From: Epiperipatus broadwayi
Taxonomy: Eukaryota; Onychophora; Udeonychophora; Euonychophora; Peripatidae
DNA: 64,000 nt
Direction: 5' to 3'
Assembly: GCA_028023455.1 (NCBI GenBank)
Contig: JAQFVV010000042.1
Location: forward strand, 8,267,922 to 8,331,921
In this document: positions 1 to 12,643 of the stretch, piece by piece
How the letters are laid out: every line of letters starts with the position of its first letter
Numbering within the stretch: the stretch's first letter is position 1
Notes under the pieces: model-generated
Databases searched by the model: none
Told to the model about the DNA's origin: nothing
What the model saw: only the letters and a program-made list of their open reading frames with translations
Translations under genes and position numbers: made by a program

Positions 1-433
1 ATTAAAATTATCATAATACTATTGTTAATTGAAATTGAAGCTAGTCACTATAAGTAAAATGTCCATGAAAATTTATGGTGTGCCTCTTTGTAGAATAAAT
101 TGTCTTAAGGAAATGGCAAATTATCTCTGTCAATGATTTTATTGTTTAGCCTATTTCCCCAGTTGCTTTCAAACTGAAGGCTTAATTTACATACCTATAA
201 ACATTAAAAATTAGCTAAATTATATATACATTGATTTGCTTAATAAAAACAATTTTACATGTTTCATTACTCCATGTTGATATTAGCCATTTCATTATAA
301 AGCATTATTCATTGATATAAATTATTATTCTCATTAATGTAAAGTTGATGATAACTCCTGGAAGTCATATGAATGGCAGTTTGCTTTTTTATAAAATTTT
401 CAAAAACTTTATAGGAATGATGTAGAACTGCTT

Positions 434-479
434 TTCCTGGTATTGCTTTAAATTATTTCCTGGTATTGCTTTAAATTAT
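434..479. repeat. Two-copy 23-bp tandem duplication
   Basis: The 23-bp unit beginning TTCCTGGTATTGC at 434 is repeated directly from 457 without change. It lies in intron with no nearby gene feature and looks like a recent local duplication. Confidence 0.85.
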
Positions 480-949
480 GTTTTGCTAATTGTATGAGAT
501 CCACATTACACCATATAACTAATATTAATATCAGTATTAGTAATAACTTATTAAAATAAAATAAATAGAAGAAAACAAGGCAAAATAAAGCAAAACTATG
601 AATCTTCTTTATGAGAAGCAGAAGAAAAAAAGATGAAACTCACTATAGATTTCTATATAAATAAGGAAGTATAATGAATAGATTGATATCAAGCTATATC
701 ATATTGGATTTTTCAGACATACTTCATAACAATGATTATACATTATAGTTTGTTGCTCAGAAGATTATGTGACATTTAAGTATTAAAGGGATGAAATGAT
801 TATCGTAATTTCATTCAATAGACTAAATTGAGATTTTTTAATTTTTTTTTAACTTTATCAGGGAATTGATTCAAGAATCTTTAGTTTTTCAGCCCACCAT
901 TGTGCTGAAATACAAAGAGATCTGAGAAATCAAAATAGTATGCTCTTGT

Positions 950-2900
950 GTTCTGTATTAATGACCTGAGCAAGATATTTGAAGTTGTTAATTTCTAATT
1001 CATAATTATAATTTTTTTTAACATTTATCTTTAATCCTACTTCATTTTTTTTATCAAATGGCTCTTGTAATATTTTGCAAGACTAAAGCATTGTTAACCA
1101 AAACAATTATCTGCAAAATCTGGATTTAAATACTTTCCATTTACTCCTTTAGCTTCCCATTTTAATCCATAAAATACTTCTTGTAAAACTACTGTAAAAG
1201 TTTTGGATATATGGACTCACTGCCATACAATCTTCTTAATGTATCTGTCTAGTATCATCATGTGATCTAATCATTGCTGTTGCATTTTGTTTAATATTCT
1301 TCAGAATATGACAATATCCCAAGTCTTTGTGTATGATGATACAATGTTTTAATCATTATAGAAATACATATAGAATTAAATGACTTTCATAATCTATAAA
1401 TCCAGAGCATGATGGCAGCTCATATTCATTTATCCTTTTTATAACTTCTCTCAATACTTGGATGTGATCTATTGTGCTAAGTCCATTTTTAAATCCAGCT
1501 TTTTTTTTTTTTTTGGCTAATTAAAATCCAAAATATGCTATAGATGAATTGTATTTAGGTATATTGGTGAAGAGAAAACTGTTCAGTCTGTAATTTTTAA
1601 TATCTTTTTTATCACCTTTTTTAAATAAAAATATTACTTCTGCATTCCTTCCAATCATTTAGTCCATCTTTATCATTTAGACATTTGGTATGTAACTTTG
1701 CCCATATTTTTTTATATTTCTTTACTTGCTTCTTTTGAAATTCCAATATTTGATGGAGTTTTTGCATGTCTTATTTCCTCATTTAAAATGCTGGGTAATT
1801 CAGAAGATGCAATAATTGTAGTGATGCTGTTTTCTTGTTCTTTATAGAACTCTTTTACACATTCCATTATGACATTTCTTTCCAAAACCAAAATGTTGTT
1901 TAATACTTTCAAAACTTTTACTTTCTTTTATAACTTTCTTTGTCAATTCACAATTATATATATATATTTTCCATATGTCACAAAACCCTAGCTATTCAAT
2001 TCTTCTTAAGGGATTATTTTTATTTTTTTCTTCATACATTTTTTTGGATTATTTATGAAGATTAAGAATATTAATTGTTAATACTGACTTTTTGATAATT
2101 TTAATCTCTCTAGTTTTGCATTAACATATCTCACTAATCGATGGTCACTTCCTGTGTTACATCTATCAAAAATATTACAGTCTTGAAATGCACAGTTTTT
2201 GTTAGTCAAAATATAATTCAATTTTTCTATACCTTCATTTGAATCCTTTTACATCCATTTACATTTAGCTTTTTTTTTTTTAAATGAAGAATTCATAGTG
2301 TACAGTTGTTGTTTTTTTTTCTGTGAACTCCACAAATCTTTGTCCTCTGACATTTTAATCATATTTATCCACAGCACTTGCATTTTTTTAATTGTTTGCT
2401 AATTCTGGAAATAATGTCTATTGTGACAAATTTAAAATGTTACTTAGTCTGATCAAAAATATTTTCTACATGTAAAAATCCTCTACTTTTTCATCACAGT
2501 AATGACTTGTTTTGACATAAAACTGAATTATTTGTATTTGGTATTTTCCATTAAGTTAAATAACTAATCTTGTAAATGTTATACTATCTATCTCCATAAC
2601 GTTGTTCTTTCTCTTTTTATTTATAATGAATCCACTCCATCTATGTTTTCAATATTTGTGCCTTTTATATTCATAGAATTCAATAATGTCCCATTTAATC
2701 TTAAACAATTTCCAATTTCTGCAATATTCCTTCACTTGAAAGTAATCTGTCATTGTAGATATCTAAATAAAAAATCATCATTGGCTTGAGTTTACAATCA
2801 GGGGTATTCTTAGTAATTTTCATCTTTGGCCAGCAATCGCTGCCTTCACTGAACATCTTACAACCTCCTAGGAAGAAGGGCCATAATTTAGTTTTGTTTG
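950..2900 (-). mobile_element. Decayed RTE-type LINE (endonuclease plus reverse transcriptase)
   Basis: Read on the minus strand, pieces of an RTE-clade non-LTR retrotransposon appear in the right order but in shifting frames with stops. Near 2.6-2.4 kb are apurinic-type endonuclease pieces (GFIINKK, then IQIIQFYVKTSHYCDEKVE). Near 2.2-2.1 kb is the endonuclease end, with NYILTNKNC and GSDHRLVRYVNAKLERLK. Near 1.64-1.55 kb is the reverse transcriptase entry (FLFKKGDKKDIKNYR), and near 1.5-1.38 kb GFKNGLSTIDHIQVLREV followed by FIDYES. At 1.2-1.1 kb GLKWEAKG is followed by FADN, where active copies have FADD. The element would copy itself by target-primed reverse transcription, but this one is dead. 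The family call rests on motif recognition; the ends are approximate. Confidence 0.85.
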
Positions 2901-3079
2901 TCATGATCGTACATTTTTAAAAAAGAGATCATTCACATACACATCATCCTATTTTCAAGAAAATTTAACTGATATTTGAGTTAAAAATTCTCAGGAAACT
3001 GAGAAGAAAAACAATGTATATCCAGATAGAAACTGCCTATACTGGAAACAATTAAAAACTGTTTTCAATGCATACATTT

Positions 3080-3400
3080 GGGATTGACTATTAATTGCCC
3101 CCATCCTCAAGCCTATATCTTCAACCCTGGATATGAGGACATTGACATCCATTATGAAGGGTCTGATTTACCTATGTAATGCCATGAATTTTGCATGGAC
3201 AAAACTTTGATGTCATCTTTGTACATTTCAAGTCATGCAAGGTTAGTCACCTATCTCCAATATACCAAACCCCGGGTCCCTCCCATTAACCTATGGATCA
3301 CTGTAGTCATCTTGGGTTATGCAATGAAGAATATGTCATCATTGAACTTTTTCTTCTTTGAATACCATTTAATGTATCCTATTTTTAATCTTATCATATG
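3080..3400. repeat. Unrecognised GC-richer block
   Basis: About 300 bp stand out as richer in G+C than the flanks, including CCCCGGGTCCCTCCC near 3270. A 68-codon open frame (3195-3401) shows no domain I know. It may be the untranslated end of an old transposable element. I saw no second copy in the window. Confidence 0.3.
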
Positions 3401-3409
3401 AGTTGTAAC

Positions 3410-6402
3410 CAAATTACAGAATAAAATTTCCTATATTTTATTTTTAAAAAAAACAATGTATCTTAATCCTGCACTCAAAAGTAAAAAGCCGATAAACTTA
3501 CCACACTACCTGATACATGTAGTTGAGCTCATCCATGTTCATTTTACTACATGAGTAATCACATAATATCTGGTACAATAGCAAGAACTTAAAGAGTAAA
3601 ACATTAGGAAATTCCTTTGCTTGGTTATTTTAGGGCCTCAAAGAGAAATCATTTGAGCTAACAACAAACTCTTTTCAACAACCAGTTTAATTTATCGTCA
3701 TGCATCAATGAGCAATCGGCTATAAAAGGTGGAAGAGGGCTATACAGTGATTATTTGTTTAAATTTTTATTGGATTTTTTACTCCTATTTTACTATTCTC
3801 CCATTTAAAGATCACTTGATAATCTTAATAATTGTAACTTTTGCCATTCTATATGTATATGTAAAATGGTGGACTGTTGATTTATTAAAATAATCATCTT
3901 AAGTTTTTATTTGCTTTCTAAAAAATAAATAAGTAAATATAGTTTTAAAATTTAAATTATATGTACAGACATATATGTATTCTAATGTTGAATAATGTGC
4001 TTATTGAATAATTGTCGTTTCTTTTCCATTGGTTGGTTATCTTAATTGTAAAATTTTCCTTTTTTTTTTTCACTAAATAATTACTATCCTTACTATCCGT
4101 AACTGTTTTTTTACATTTGAATAATCATGACTTGGTTGTATCACATGACTGAAATAAATATTCATGAGATGGTTGGATCATATGATTTGAGGTCGTGAGA
4201 TACTGTATTCCTCAGGAAGTGAAGTGAGTCATTGTTAATGGTGGTGGAAGAATCTAAAAGCAAATCAATAAAACCAGAAATCGTTTTTTTTTTATCTCCA
4301 AAAATAGAGCAAATGTTGTTGTTTTTTTTTTCAAGTCTTATTTTTTTACTAATCTAAAATAACTTAAACTTTTTTTTTTTGAAGAGATGAAATAAGAAAA
4401 ATTCATTTCCTTTATTTTTTTCTTATTATTTGAAATTAAAGATTTTTGATAAGCACAAATACATTGATCTAGATTAGCACACACAAACAGTTATACACCT
4501 TATATTTATATCTTTGCCAGTATAAACTCATTTCAAAAGCTGATAGATTTTTTTTTTTAAAAAATAGTCTCTCTCAGAGAGGCTTAATTTTTTTTATATA
4601 AATAATAAAGATTTGGAAGTATAATCGTACATTATGCCAAACAGACACATAAAAAGCAAGTGTGTAAATATGATACTGCTATTAATACAGTAGTATACAA
4701 ATTACTCGTGTTCTATGGATTGAATTATAAAACATTTAACCAGATATCTAGAAAAATATCAAGCATTTTTTATTTAAAAAAAAACACATTATGAGAGATA
4801 TTGTGAAGGTATCAACTTCTTTTTCATTGGGAGATGTGCAACATCTTCTTGTTCCTCAAACATATATTCAAAAAGTATGCATTTGGGATTCAGATATGCC
4901 ATCTATCATCATGATTTGCAGATGGGTGCAAGAGCAATTTAATATATATTTTAAAAATTATGTTTATGAATGTAGCCCCTACTTTCTTTCAATTTTAAAT
5001 TTTTACTAAAATCGAATATGATTAACTTATACGTGGATTTAAATTTTTTTATCATAATGTGTTTGTATATATATATCTTCCTTTATTAAATTAATATTAA
5101 TAGTGAGATTTAAGAATCTCTATTAGTTTTATAATTATCTTTCTTTCCTATTGTGTTGAATTGTCAAAATGAATGCACTCAAGGAAATAGTATAATAATA
5201 GAACAACTGCAAATAGAGTAAATACGTAAAAAAAAAAAAAAGGAGGAAAACAAATAGTTATATATTTAAATGAGAGAACCTATCTTGAAATATAAGAAAA
5301 ATTAATTAATAGAAAATTTATTTACATATATATATATATCAGTAGACACAACTATCTATCTTGTGTTATTCTATTTGTTCAATTCTCATCTCATAATATT
5401 TTTTAAAAAGATCCTATTACAAACTTATGATTATCATATATTAATGCTTATTGTTGTTGTTTTTTCATTAAATAAAATAAAAAGTTTGTGCTTTTTGTTT
5501 GAATTACTTTTAAGATTTTGTTGTTGATATTTTATTTTATAAATAATTTAATGACATTATATTTTCCTTTTTATCATTTAGTTTTGATTTTTTTATTACT
5601 ATTTTGTATTTTTTTAAATTATATTAATTCATTTATAGCTATATCCCATGCAATGTGAGAATTCTTTTTATACTAATTTGCCTTGACAGCTATCATCAAT
5701 TTGTATTCATTACTTCAATAAATAAGCAACTATTTGCTATAACACTTGTAAAAAATGTTTCTGCTATTTAGTAATAAAACTGACATCATTGATTGCTGAA
5801 GCCATGAAATCAATGTTGTCCTTGTCAGATAAAATTATGGCATTCATGTCAAGAAAAAAAACCCCACAAAGTTTGATGATATATAGTATAAATAAAATAT
5901 ATTAAAAATAATGTGAAAACAGTATTTACATAATTTTATTTGGTAAACATTTTCATTGCAAATGTAAACAATCTAAGCAAAAGCAAAAAAAAAAAAAATA
6001 CAAATTTTATTTATATCATTAAAATAAAGCTTTGTCATATACAGTAATAAGTGCACTAAAAGTAAATTGAAATATATATATATTATCTTAAATTCAATTT
6101 ACTTTACTAATTCTTATTTAATTTTTTCATAACTATATAAATTTGTATTCTCCCAAAGCAAAAATATCTGTCATCATAAGCATAAAATCAATGGAGGAAA
6201 AAATGAAAAAAGAAAATTTTATTCATCAAATAAAATTTGATTATATACAATAATAAAACCCATTAAAATAAATTGAAAAAATAAAATCATTGATTTATTT
6301 AAAAGTTATTCTTCATTACTAAAAACAAGATTGCCAAAAAAATGAAGATTTATTCAATTACATTATTAAAACTTTTATTTAAATTGATTGTAATTTTGTA
6401 AA

Positions 6403-6434
<32 letters not shown>

Positions 6435-7540
6435 TGCAGTTTATTGCCTTAAAAATGCAATAGCATAAATTTAAAAAAAATAATTCAAAATTCTACAGGT
6501 AATTAAAAAAATAAAAAAGTATTGATAATATGACAGGGCATACCAAAAGTAAATTAGAAAATATACATTATGTTAATTTAATTTTTTTGTATCCACTTTA
6601 TTTTAACAACTCGTGATTCAACAAGAAATCAGTTTTGTCCTTCTTTCAAAATGTAATTTATATTTATGCACAGTGCTTTTTTGTTTAATTTTAAAGATTT
6701 TTTTTTTTTTTTGAATTTTCAATTTTTATATATTTTATATTTGTGATAACAAATTAATTTTTTTGCAATATGAAACCATCATTATTTTTATATGAAATTA
6801 TTTTCAGAAATAAAGCTATAGGAAGTGTCACTAATAGCAGAGTTAATTTAGAGTCCAGCTATGATGAGAAAACATCTGTGAAAATAAATCTTATGTTATC
6901 AAAATTTTTATTTGCAAAACCTACCTTATAACCAATCACTCTCATTTATTATATTAAATGGAGAAGTTTTCATAATAAAAATATAAAAGTAATTGTAGAT
7001 TATATGACTACAATTGATGAATAAATAAAATCTTAATTATTCTAATATTTTATCATAGGGTTATCTCAAGTTTATTTTCTCCATTTATTGAAAGGAAAAT
7101 TGTTTCTGATAATATTTGATATTATTTAAATAATATATTTTTAAACCAAGCTTTAATTTGATGGATATGTGTTTAATGATACAACAAAATGCAGAGAAAA
7201 GCATTAAATTGTTATAAAAGACTCGTCATTAGCACATTTATCAAAGCTTAAAATGTCATTAAAGGCTATGTGCATCACTGCTACTTTATATACAGTACAT
7301 GTAATAAATGTGAAAAGAATTGTTTTTCTTGATTTCTGTCTTTTAATAATTGTTTTGAGATTATTTTATAATAAAAGCGAAAATAATTAGATAACATTTA
7401 TTTTTATTGAAGGTTTCACTTTTATTAAAATCAAAAAAATTATGAGAGAAAAATTGCTCTGCTTGTACTTCACTCCAGTCTATTAATTTTTACAAACCAT
7501 ATTTGTAGTTAGAATAATATATAAAATTATTTGTAAATGC
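3410..7540. other. Intronic AT-rich stretch, nothing recognised
   Basis: Long A and T runs, several short (TA)n tracts and an (AG)n tract at about 6412-6434. I see no exon, RNA gene or coding remnant. Confidence 0.5.
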
Positions 7541-7559
7541 AGGATTTGAGAACTTAAAT

Positions 7560-7830
7560 CAGCAAATATTTACATTTATCTTGAATTCAGACTTTCAAAC
7601 TTCCTACAGCTATACACTCCATCTTCTACAACTGATACACATGATCACATACATGTGATAAAGATTAATGATTTCCAATATACATATTTTATGCTGAACT
7701 AGTACTAATCAGTTGGTCTTGCTCACCATCTCCCATACATATATACACTCAGTGCTCAGTTTATATTAAGATAGAAAATCTTCAAACTTTAATGGACAAT
7801 CTTCTCCACCCTTTAATTCTTCAGTCTGAG
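7560..7830 (-). repeat. Degenerate copy of hammerhead repeat family B
   Basis: The reverse complement aligns with the two copies near 48.2-48.9 kb. Shared parts include TTTGAAGATTT, the stretch before the ribozyme (GACCAACTGATTAG), AAAATATGTATATTGG after it, and a downstream tRNA-like part with ATTCAAG at the B-box position. The hammerhead core is damaged: CTGATTA (7706-7712, minus strand) replaces CTGATGA, and GAAA has become AAAA. It is probably an old, inactive insertion. Confidence 0.75.
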
Positions 7831-8811
7831 TTCAATCCCTTCTAATTACATTAAATTTAATATAGACAATATACTTATATTTGAATAAAACTTAAATGTA
7901 TGTGCCAATTTAAATTAAGCACTTAATGGATTAAAGAAATATCGTGTTTGCCAAACATCATTTGATTACATGGGCAGTTGTCATAATATAAATAGAAGTG
8001 CTGGTTTAAGAAGTTTTCAGTTACTTAGTTTCATTTTTTCAGCTCAGACTTTCAGTTATTTAAGTAATTCATCATACTAAAATTGCTTATCAGAATGCTA
8101 TGGATAGAAATCAGGAGAAAACAGAGAAGAATTCAGCAGTATTAACAAATTAAAGCTAAAGTCACCAGTAATATTAGTAATTGTTATTGCAGATAATTTT
8201 GGAAGTGTTGTTATAATTTATCTTTAAAAATTATGATAGTCATTAAAGAAGACCATAAATATATCAACAGGATAAGAGTTGCTACCTTTCTTCTAGATAT
8301 CTAATCTACAAGAAATGTGAAAGAATGATATCTGGTTTAAACCTACTAGTGCCTAAAAAAAGTGTCATTCCGTGCTAAATCATGGGTTTAAAAAATAGTT
8401 AATCTTTTTAATTGTCAGATAGATCTTGAATTTGGAAAATAACTGACCTGTACACAATGTGTACCTACCTATCATAAAATATTAAATACTGAAGAAGTCA
8501 GAAAATTGAAAGATAATTAATAAAGAAAGCAGCAATAGAGGGAAATTGGTGAAGAATAAAATAATCAAGAAAATAAACTTGAAAATCATATAATACACTT
8601 TGTTAATAAATTTTGATTAGAGTAGAATATGTATTGTTTATTGAACTGCAAGTGTGCAGAATTTTTAAGACTGTTTTTTTTTTATATATTATAGTACACA
8701 TTTATAAATTTAAATTATAGTATAAATAAAAAAAATTAAAGGTAATAATATAATTATTAATAATAACTGCTGAAATTAAAAAGTAATTTTTGATGATATA
8801 TATGAAAAACA

Positions 8812-8822
8812 CTTTAACCTTG

Positions 8823-8856
<34 letters not shown>

Positions 8857-8865
8857 AGGTTAAAG

Positions 8866-8906
<41 letters not shown>
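8812..8906. repeat. (TA)n microsatellite with a hairpin border
   Basis: Two long TA runs, about 8826-8854 and 8870-8906. The first is bordered by ACTTTAACCTTG on the left and its near reverse complement CAAGGTTAAAGT on the right, so the whole is a palindrome. The 94-codon minus-strand frame here is only translated TA repeat. Confidence 0.85.
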
Positions 8907-8909
<3 letters not shown>

Positions 8910-10940
8910 CAAGTTTGTATTCTGAATACAAAGATGTTTAAAAAGAGAATATTACAATTCTGACAAAGTTTCTTGAATTTAAACATTCTTTTATTTAAAT
9001 ATTATAATGACAAATTATCCAGCATAATATAGTGGATAGAATGGTAGATTTTAAAGCTCAAGACCCTTGAATTAGGGCTCCAATTCTGTCACTTTTGATG
9101 TTTGAAACTCTTGGCAATTCATGAACAATAAACTATTTAACTCTGTTTTAATCTTAGATTTAAATGATTTTTTTTACAGTGATAAATATGGTGAAGGCAG
9201 ATTTACCTTAGTAAAGTTTGACAGACATTTGTTTATTTTCAATGTTGCAGACTTTTGATTTTAATTTAATTCAATATTTTTTCAGTATAAACTCAATGAT
9301 TTCACAGTGCAAATAATTGAAATTCAAGAGTTTTGATAATGGAACTTCAGTGGTTCTTTTTCTATAGCTACCTGCTAAACCTTAACTGGCCAGCATGTCT
9401 TTTACTTTTGCTATTCTTGTATGGCTTTGATTCAGTGAAATATTTTGAGTGTAAGATTACTTAATTCTTTGCTGTTGCCTCATTTTAATTCTCTCTTTTC
9501 TTAAATAACTCAAGTAATTTAATTTTATCTGGATTTTATAAATTTCTTGAAATAACTATTTAATCTAGCAAACAATAGATTTTTTTAAAATACTTTTACA
9601 TAGATGGATTTTTTCCTCAAAAAATAATTAATTAGAGTACTTGATAATCTTCCTTTAATTGCCTTGTCTTACAATACAATAGTTGTACTAAATTTAATAT
9701 AAGTATATATAATTTTTTTTTTGACTATGCCCAAACCTGTCAGATATTCTTTTATAATAATAATAATAATTATTATTATTATTAATCTGCACACATGCAC
9801 ATATACTGGAAAATGGATATATATAAAGGATCTCTACTATAAAATATACTTTCAATGTTTAATTTTATAATTAGATATTGCAGGTAAACAAATGTTTCTA
9901 AAAAAGTATCATTCTTATGCCAATAGTTGTGGGATTACAGTTTGAGAATAAAAAAGGACAGATTGCACTTTTTATCCTAAAGTTATTAGATATGTATAAA
10001 TAACTTCAAATGATTAATTAAGTAATCACTATATGGATAATGATTTTGTTGTTGTGATTATTTTTACATAACATTTGACAAAAATTACTGGCTACCATTT
10101 AAGCTTTGTGTGTGGACTGCACAATGGAACTATGTATCATTATTTTTTTTCAACATGTTTTTTTTTTTTTTTTTTTCAAAAAGTATTATGCATTTCACTG
10201 ATGAACTGATCTTAATGTATTAGAAATTAATAAGTCTTTTAGGATAAAAGCTTTCATAGTTTTGTGTAGAAACTGGGATTTATTGCTAGAAGACTGAATA
10301 TAAAATTACACAATTGACAAAATTTTGAGATTTCAAAAAGAAATAATATATTTTCATCATTGATGTTGAAGAGTTAACAAACTATATCAAAGTTAAACTT
10401 GAATACAGTGGCAAAATAAAATATAACTGCAGAGTACTTTTTTCTTTCATGAAATATGTTAAAGTTTACTGAATTGGGAGAGATGATTATTGATTATAAA
10501 TATTTATTTTAACAGTTTTTCTATCAGAATTATATTTTTATCAGTATAATTAAATTTATTTCATCTAATAAATCTACATATATTTTGTTGTGGTTGGTAA
10601 AGTAGCTCTGACTGATATAAAATATGAACAGATAAAGGAATTGGCTTAAAATATGTTTTATCCAAAATAGTTATATATGTTCTAGCCTTTAGAAGTCAGT
10701 GAAAATCTTTATACATATTAACTTATGACACACTGATTGGCAATTAAAATCTTATGGCACTGGAAAAAAATAATTGTGGATTATATATTATAAAAAATGC
10801 TGGAAAAATAAATGTTTTTTACAAAATTTTATTTTATTTTTTTATGTAGCAATCTACTTTTTACTATTACATTTCTACTATTTAATGCAAGATGGTAATG
10901 CTTTTTAAATTCCTAATCAGTAGTGTCCTGTCCATATGAC
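8910..10940. other. Intronic AT-rich stretch, nothing recognised
   Basis: No exon or coding remnant seen. A small (AAT)n/(ATT)n palindrome sits near 9752-9783 and a poly-T run near 10161. Confidence 0.5.
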
Positions 10941-10949
10941 CAGACAATT

Positions 10950-11480
10950 TGTTTTATTAATAAGGAGGTTTGGATCTGGGTCTATTCTACTTAGATTTTT
11001 TGGATCTAATGTATCGTTTCTTCAATAGCCATATTTTACTTCTTTTTATCATCAAACTATTAGCCTGAAATTCAAAAACATCTCAATATTTTGAACCTAA
11101 GTCAATTTACTTGCATAGATCTGATTCCAGTTCAGTATTTATATATTTTTATGATATTTTTTTTATAACAACAGACAGCTCTATTCTTTGGCCAGGTTTA
11201 TTATAAAATCAATAAAGCACTGCATGTTGCCAGCTTCTATGATTTTTTTTTTTTGGAGCAAATCTATTTCTTTTACCCCCAAAATTTCAAATATACTACA
11301 TCTGAATCCCAAACTCCTCCCTGATGAAAGCTGTAAGCTAGAAACTAGTCTGGAGATACTGGATAGAATAGCATTGTTTACTTAAATTTATATTAGATGA
11401 GAGATCTAGAATAAAAGAAATAGATTCATTCCACAAAAATATTGTATAAACTGAGATCATGTGATGCTTTGTTGGTCTTG
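10950..11480 (+). mobile_element. Hammerhead repeat family A, inverted-plus-direct copy
   Basis: The left part (about 10960-11060) is a family A body in reverse orientation: TTTGGATCTGGG, GGATCTAATG and AACCA/AGCCA..TTTTACTTCT match the reverse arm at 11.9 kb. The right part runs forward through a hammerhead core at 11313-11358 and ends with a match to the 3' tail (ATCATGTGATGCTT near 11456). The left reverse ribozyme is cut off around 10960. Ends are approximate because the copy has diverged. Confidence 0.7.
11313..11358 (+). ncRNA. Hammerhead ribozyme, family A, diverged copy
   Basis: Conserved core blocks are in order: CTGATGA (11321-11327), a 3-bp stem II (AGC with GCT, loop TGTAA), GAAAC (11341-11345), TA loop, GTC (11348-11350) before the predicted cut. 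Compared with the better copies, the outer stem II pair is A-T instead of G-C, so pairing is kept by a double change. Stem I is weaker here, with mismatches at the first and fourth pairs. This is the minimal type I layout with a very short stem III. Cleavage ability is an inference. Confidence 0.7.
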
Positions 11481-11722
11481 TTCATTTGCTTCCATTTTAT
11501 GCAAATTTTTATAAAAAATATCTATTGCATTTAGTTGGCTCATTGGGTTTTATTTTTAATAGAAATTAGAATCAGACCAGATAAATACTTAGAATGTTTT
11601 TCTTAAATAATTTTAATCAGTTTTATAGTTATTTGAATATATAATATACTTTGTAATTTATAAACTATTTCTATTTTTTACAGGAATTAATATTAATAAT
11701 GATGTTGATATAAATCTCAAAC

Positions 11723-11735
11723 AATAAACTATATA
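11723..11735. repeat. Target-site duplication, left copy
   Basis: The 13-mer AATAAACTATATA is repeated exactly at 12810-12822, on the other side of the hammerhead element. Confidence 0.85.
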
Positions 11736-11844
11736 AACAGAGCAAAACTCTCCATACAGTATTGCAACCTGTGCTAAACAAGTAATCAATGGATACCAGA
11801 AGGCTTGTGCATAAAATCCCTATCTAATGCCTACTCATCCAATA

Positions 11845-11886
11845 TCCCCAGACTAGTTTCTGGCTTGTGGCCTTCGTCAGTGAGGA
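11845..11886 (-). ncRNA. Hammerhead ribozyme, family A, reverse strand
   Basis: On the minus strand the core is complete: CTGACGA (11880-11874), stem II GGC/GCC with loop CACAA, GAAAC (11860-11856), TA, GTC (11853-11851). Stem I pairs TCCTCA (11886-11881) with TGGGGA (11850-11845), six pairs with one G-T wobble. The sequence is identical in its core to the plus-strand copy at 12146-12187. Confidence 0.85.
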
Positions 11887-12145
11887 GCTTTGGATCTGAG
11901 AGCACTGCATCTAGATCTTAGGATCTAATGCAACCCTCTGGCAACCACCTTTTATCTCTACTTAACTACAAAACTATGAGAATGAAATTGAAAACACAAA
12001 AAATATTTTCAATCTAAGCTCAATAGCTTAAATAGTCATATGGGTCTGAACTCAGTTCAGCACCCATACATTTTGGTGTCTTTGGCTCTTTTACAACCAT
12101 AGCCACCACTATCCTATTAGGCAGGATTGGTATCAGATCCAAAGC

Positions 12146-12187
12146 TCCTCACTGACGAAGGCCACAAGCCAGAAACTAGTCTGGGGA
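12146..12187 (+). ncRNA. Hammerhead ribozyme, family A, intact core
   Basis: The order is stem I strand TCCTCA (12146-12151), CTGACGA (12152-12158), stem II GGC/GCC closing loop CACAA (12160-12170), GAAAC (12172-12176), TA loop, GTC (12179-12181), stem I strand TGGGGA (12182-12187). All invariant core positions of the hammerhead family are present. Stem III is only the A-U and C-G pairs with a TA loop, as in minimal type I ribozymes, which often work as dimers. An A·A mismatch lies next to the core in stem II. The predicted cut is between 12181 and 12182. Confidence 0.87.
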
Positions 12188-12601
12188 TATTGGATGAGTA
12201 GGCATTAGATAGGGATTTTATGCACAAGCATTCTGGTATCCATTGATTACTCTGTTTAGCACAGGTGGCAATACTGTATGGAGAGTTTTGCTCTGTTTAT
12301 CAACAATTAATGTGCTAGTATAGGAAATGTGATCATGTGATGCTTAATAGTTTAACACCAATCCTGCCTAATAGGATAGTGGTGGCTATGGTTGTAAAAG
12401 AGCCAAAGACACCAAAATGTATGGGTGCTGAACTGAGTTCAGACCCATATGACTATTTAAGCTATTGACCTTAGATTGAAAATATTTTTTGTGTTTTCAA
12501 TTTTATTCTCATAGTTTTGTAGTTAAGTAGAGATAAAAGGTGGTTGCTAGAGGGTTGCATTAGATCCTAAGATCTAGATGCAGTGCTCTCAGATCCAAAG
12601 C

Positions 12602-12643
12602 TCCTCACTGACGAATTCCACAAGCCAGAAACTAGTCTGGGGA
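12602..12643 (+). ncRNA. Hammerhead ribozyme, family A, stem II damaged
   Basis: CTGACGA (12608-12614), GAAAC (12628-12632), TA and GTC (12635-12637) are intact, and stem I TCCTCA/TGGGGA is the same as in the upstream copy. Stem II has changed GGC to TTC, leaving one of three pairs. It may be slow or inactive alone. It lies exactly 456 nt after the preceding plus-strand copy. Confidence 0.8.

Noticed and set aside
8702-8986. 94-codon minus-strand open frame
   Set aside because: Mostly alternating Tyr-Ile from the TA microsatellite.
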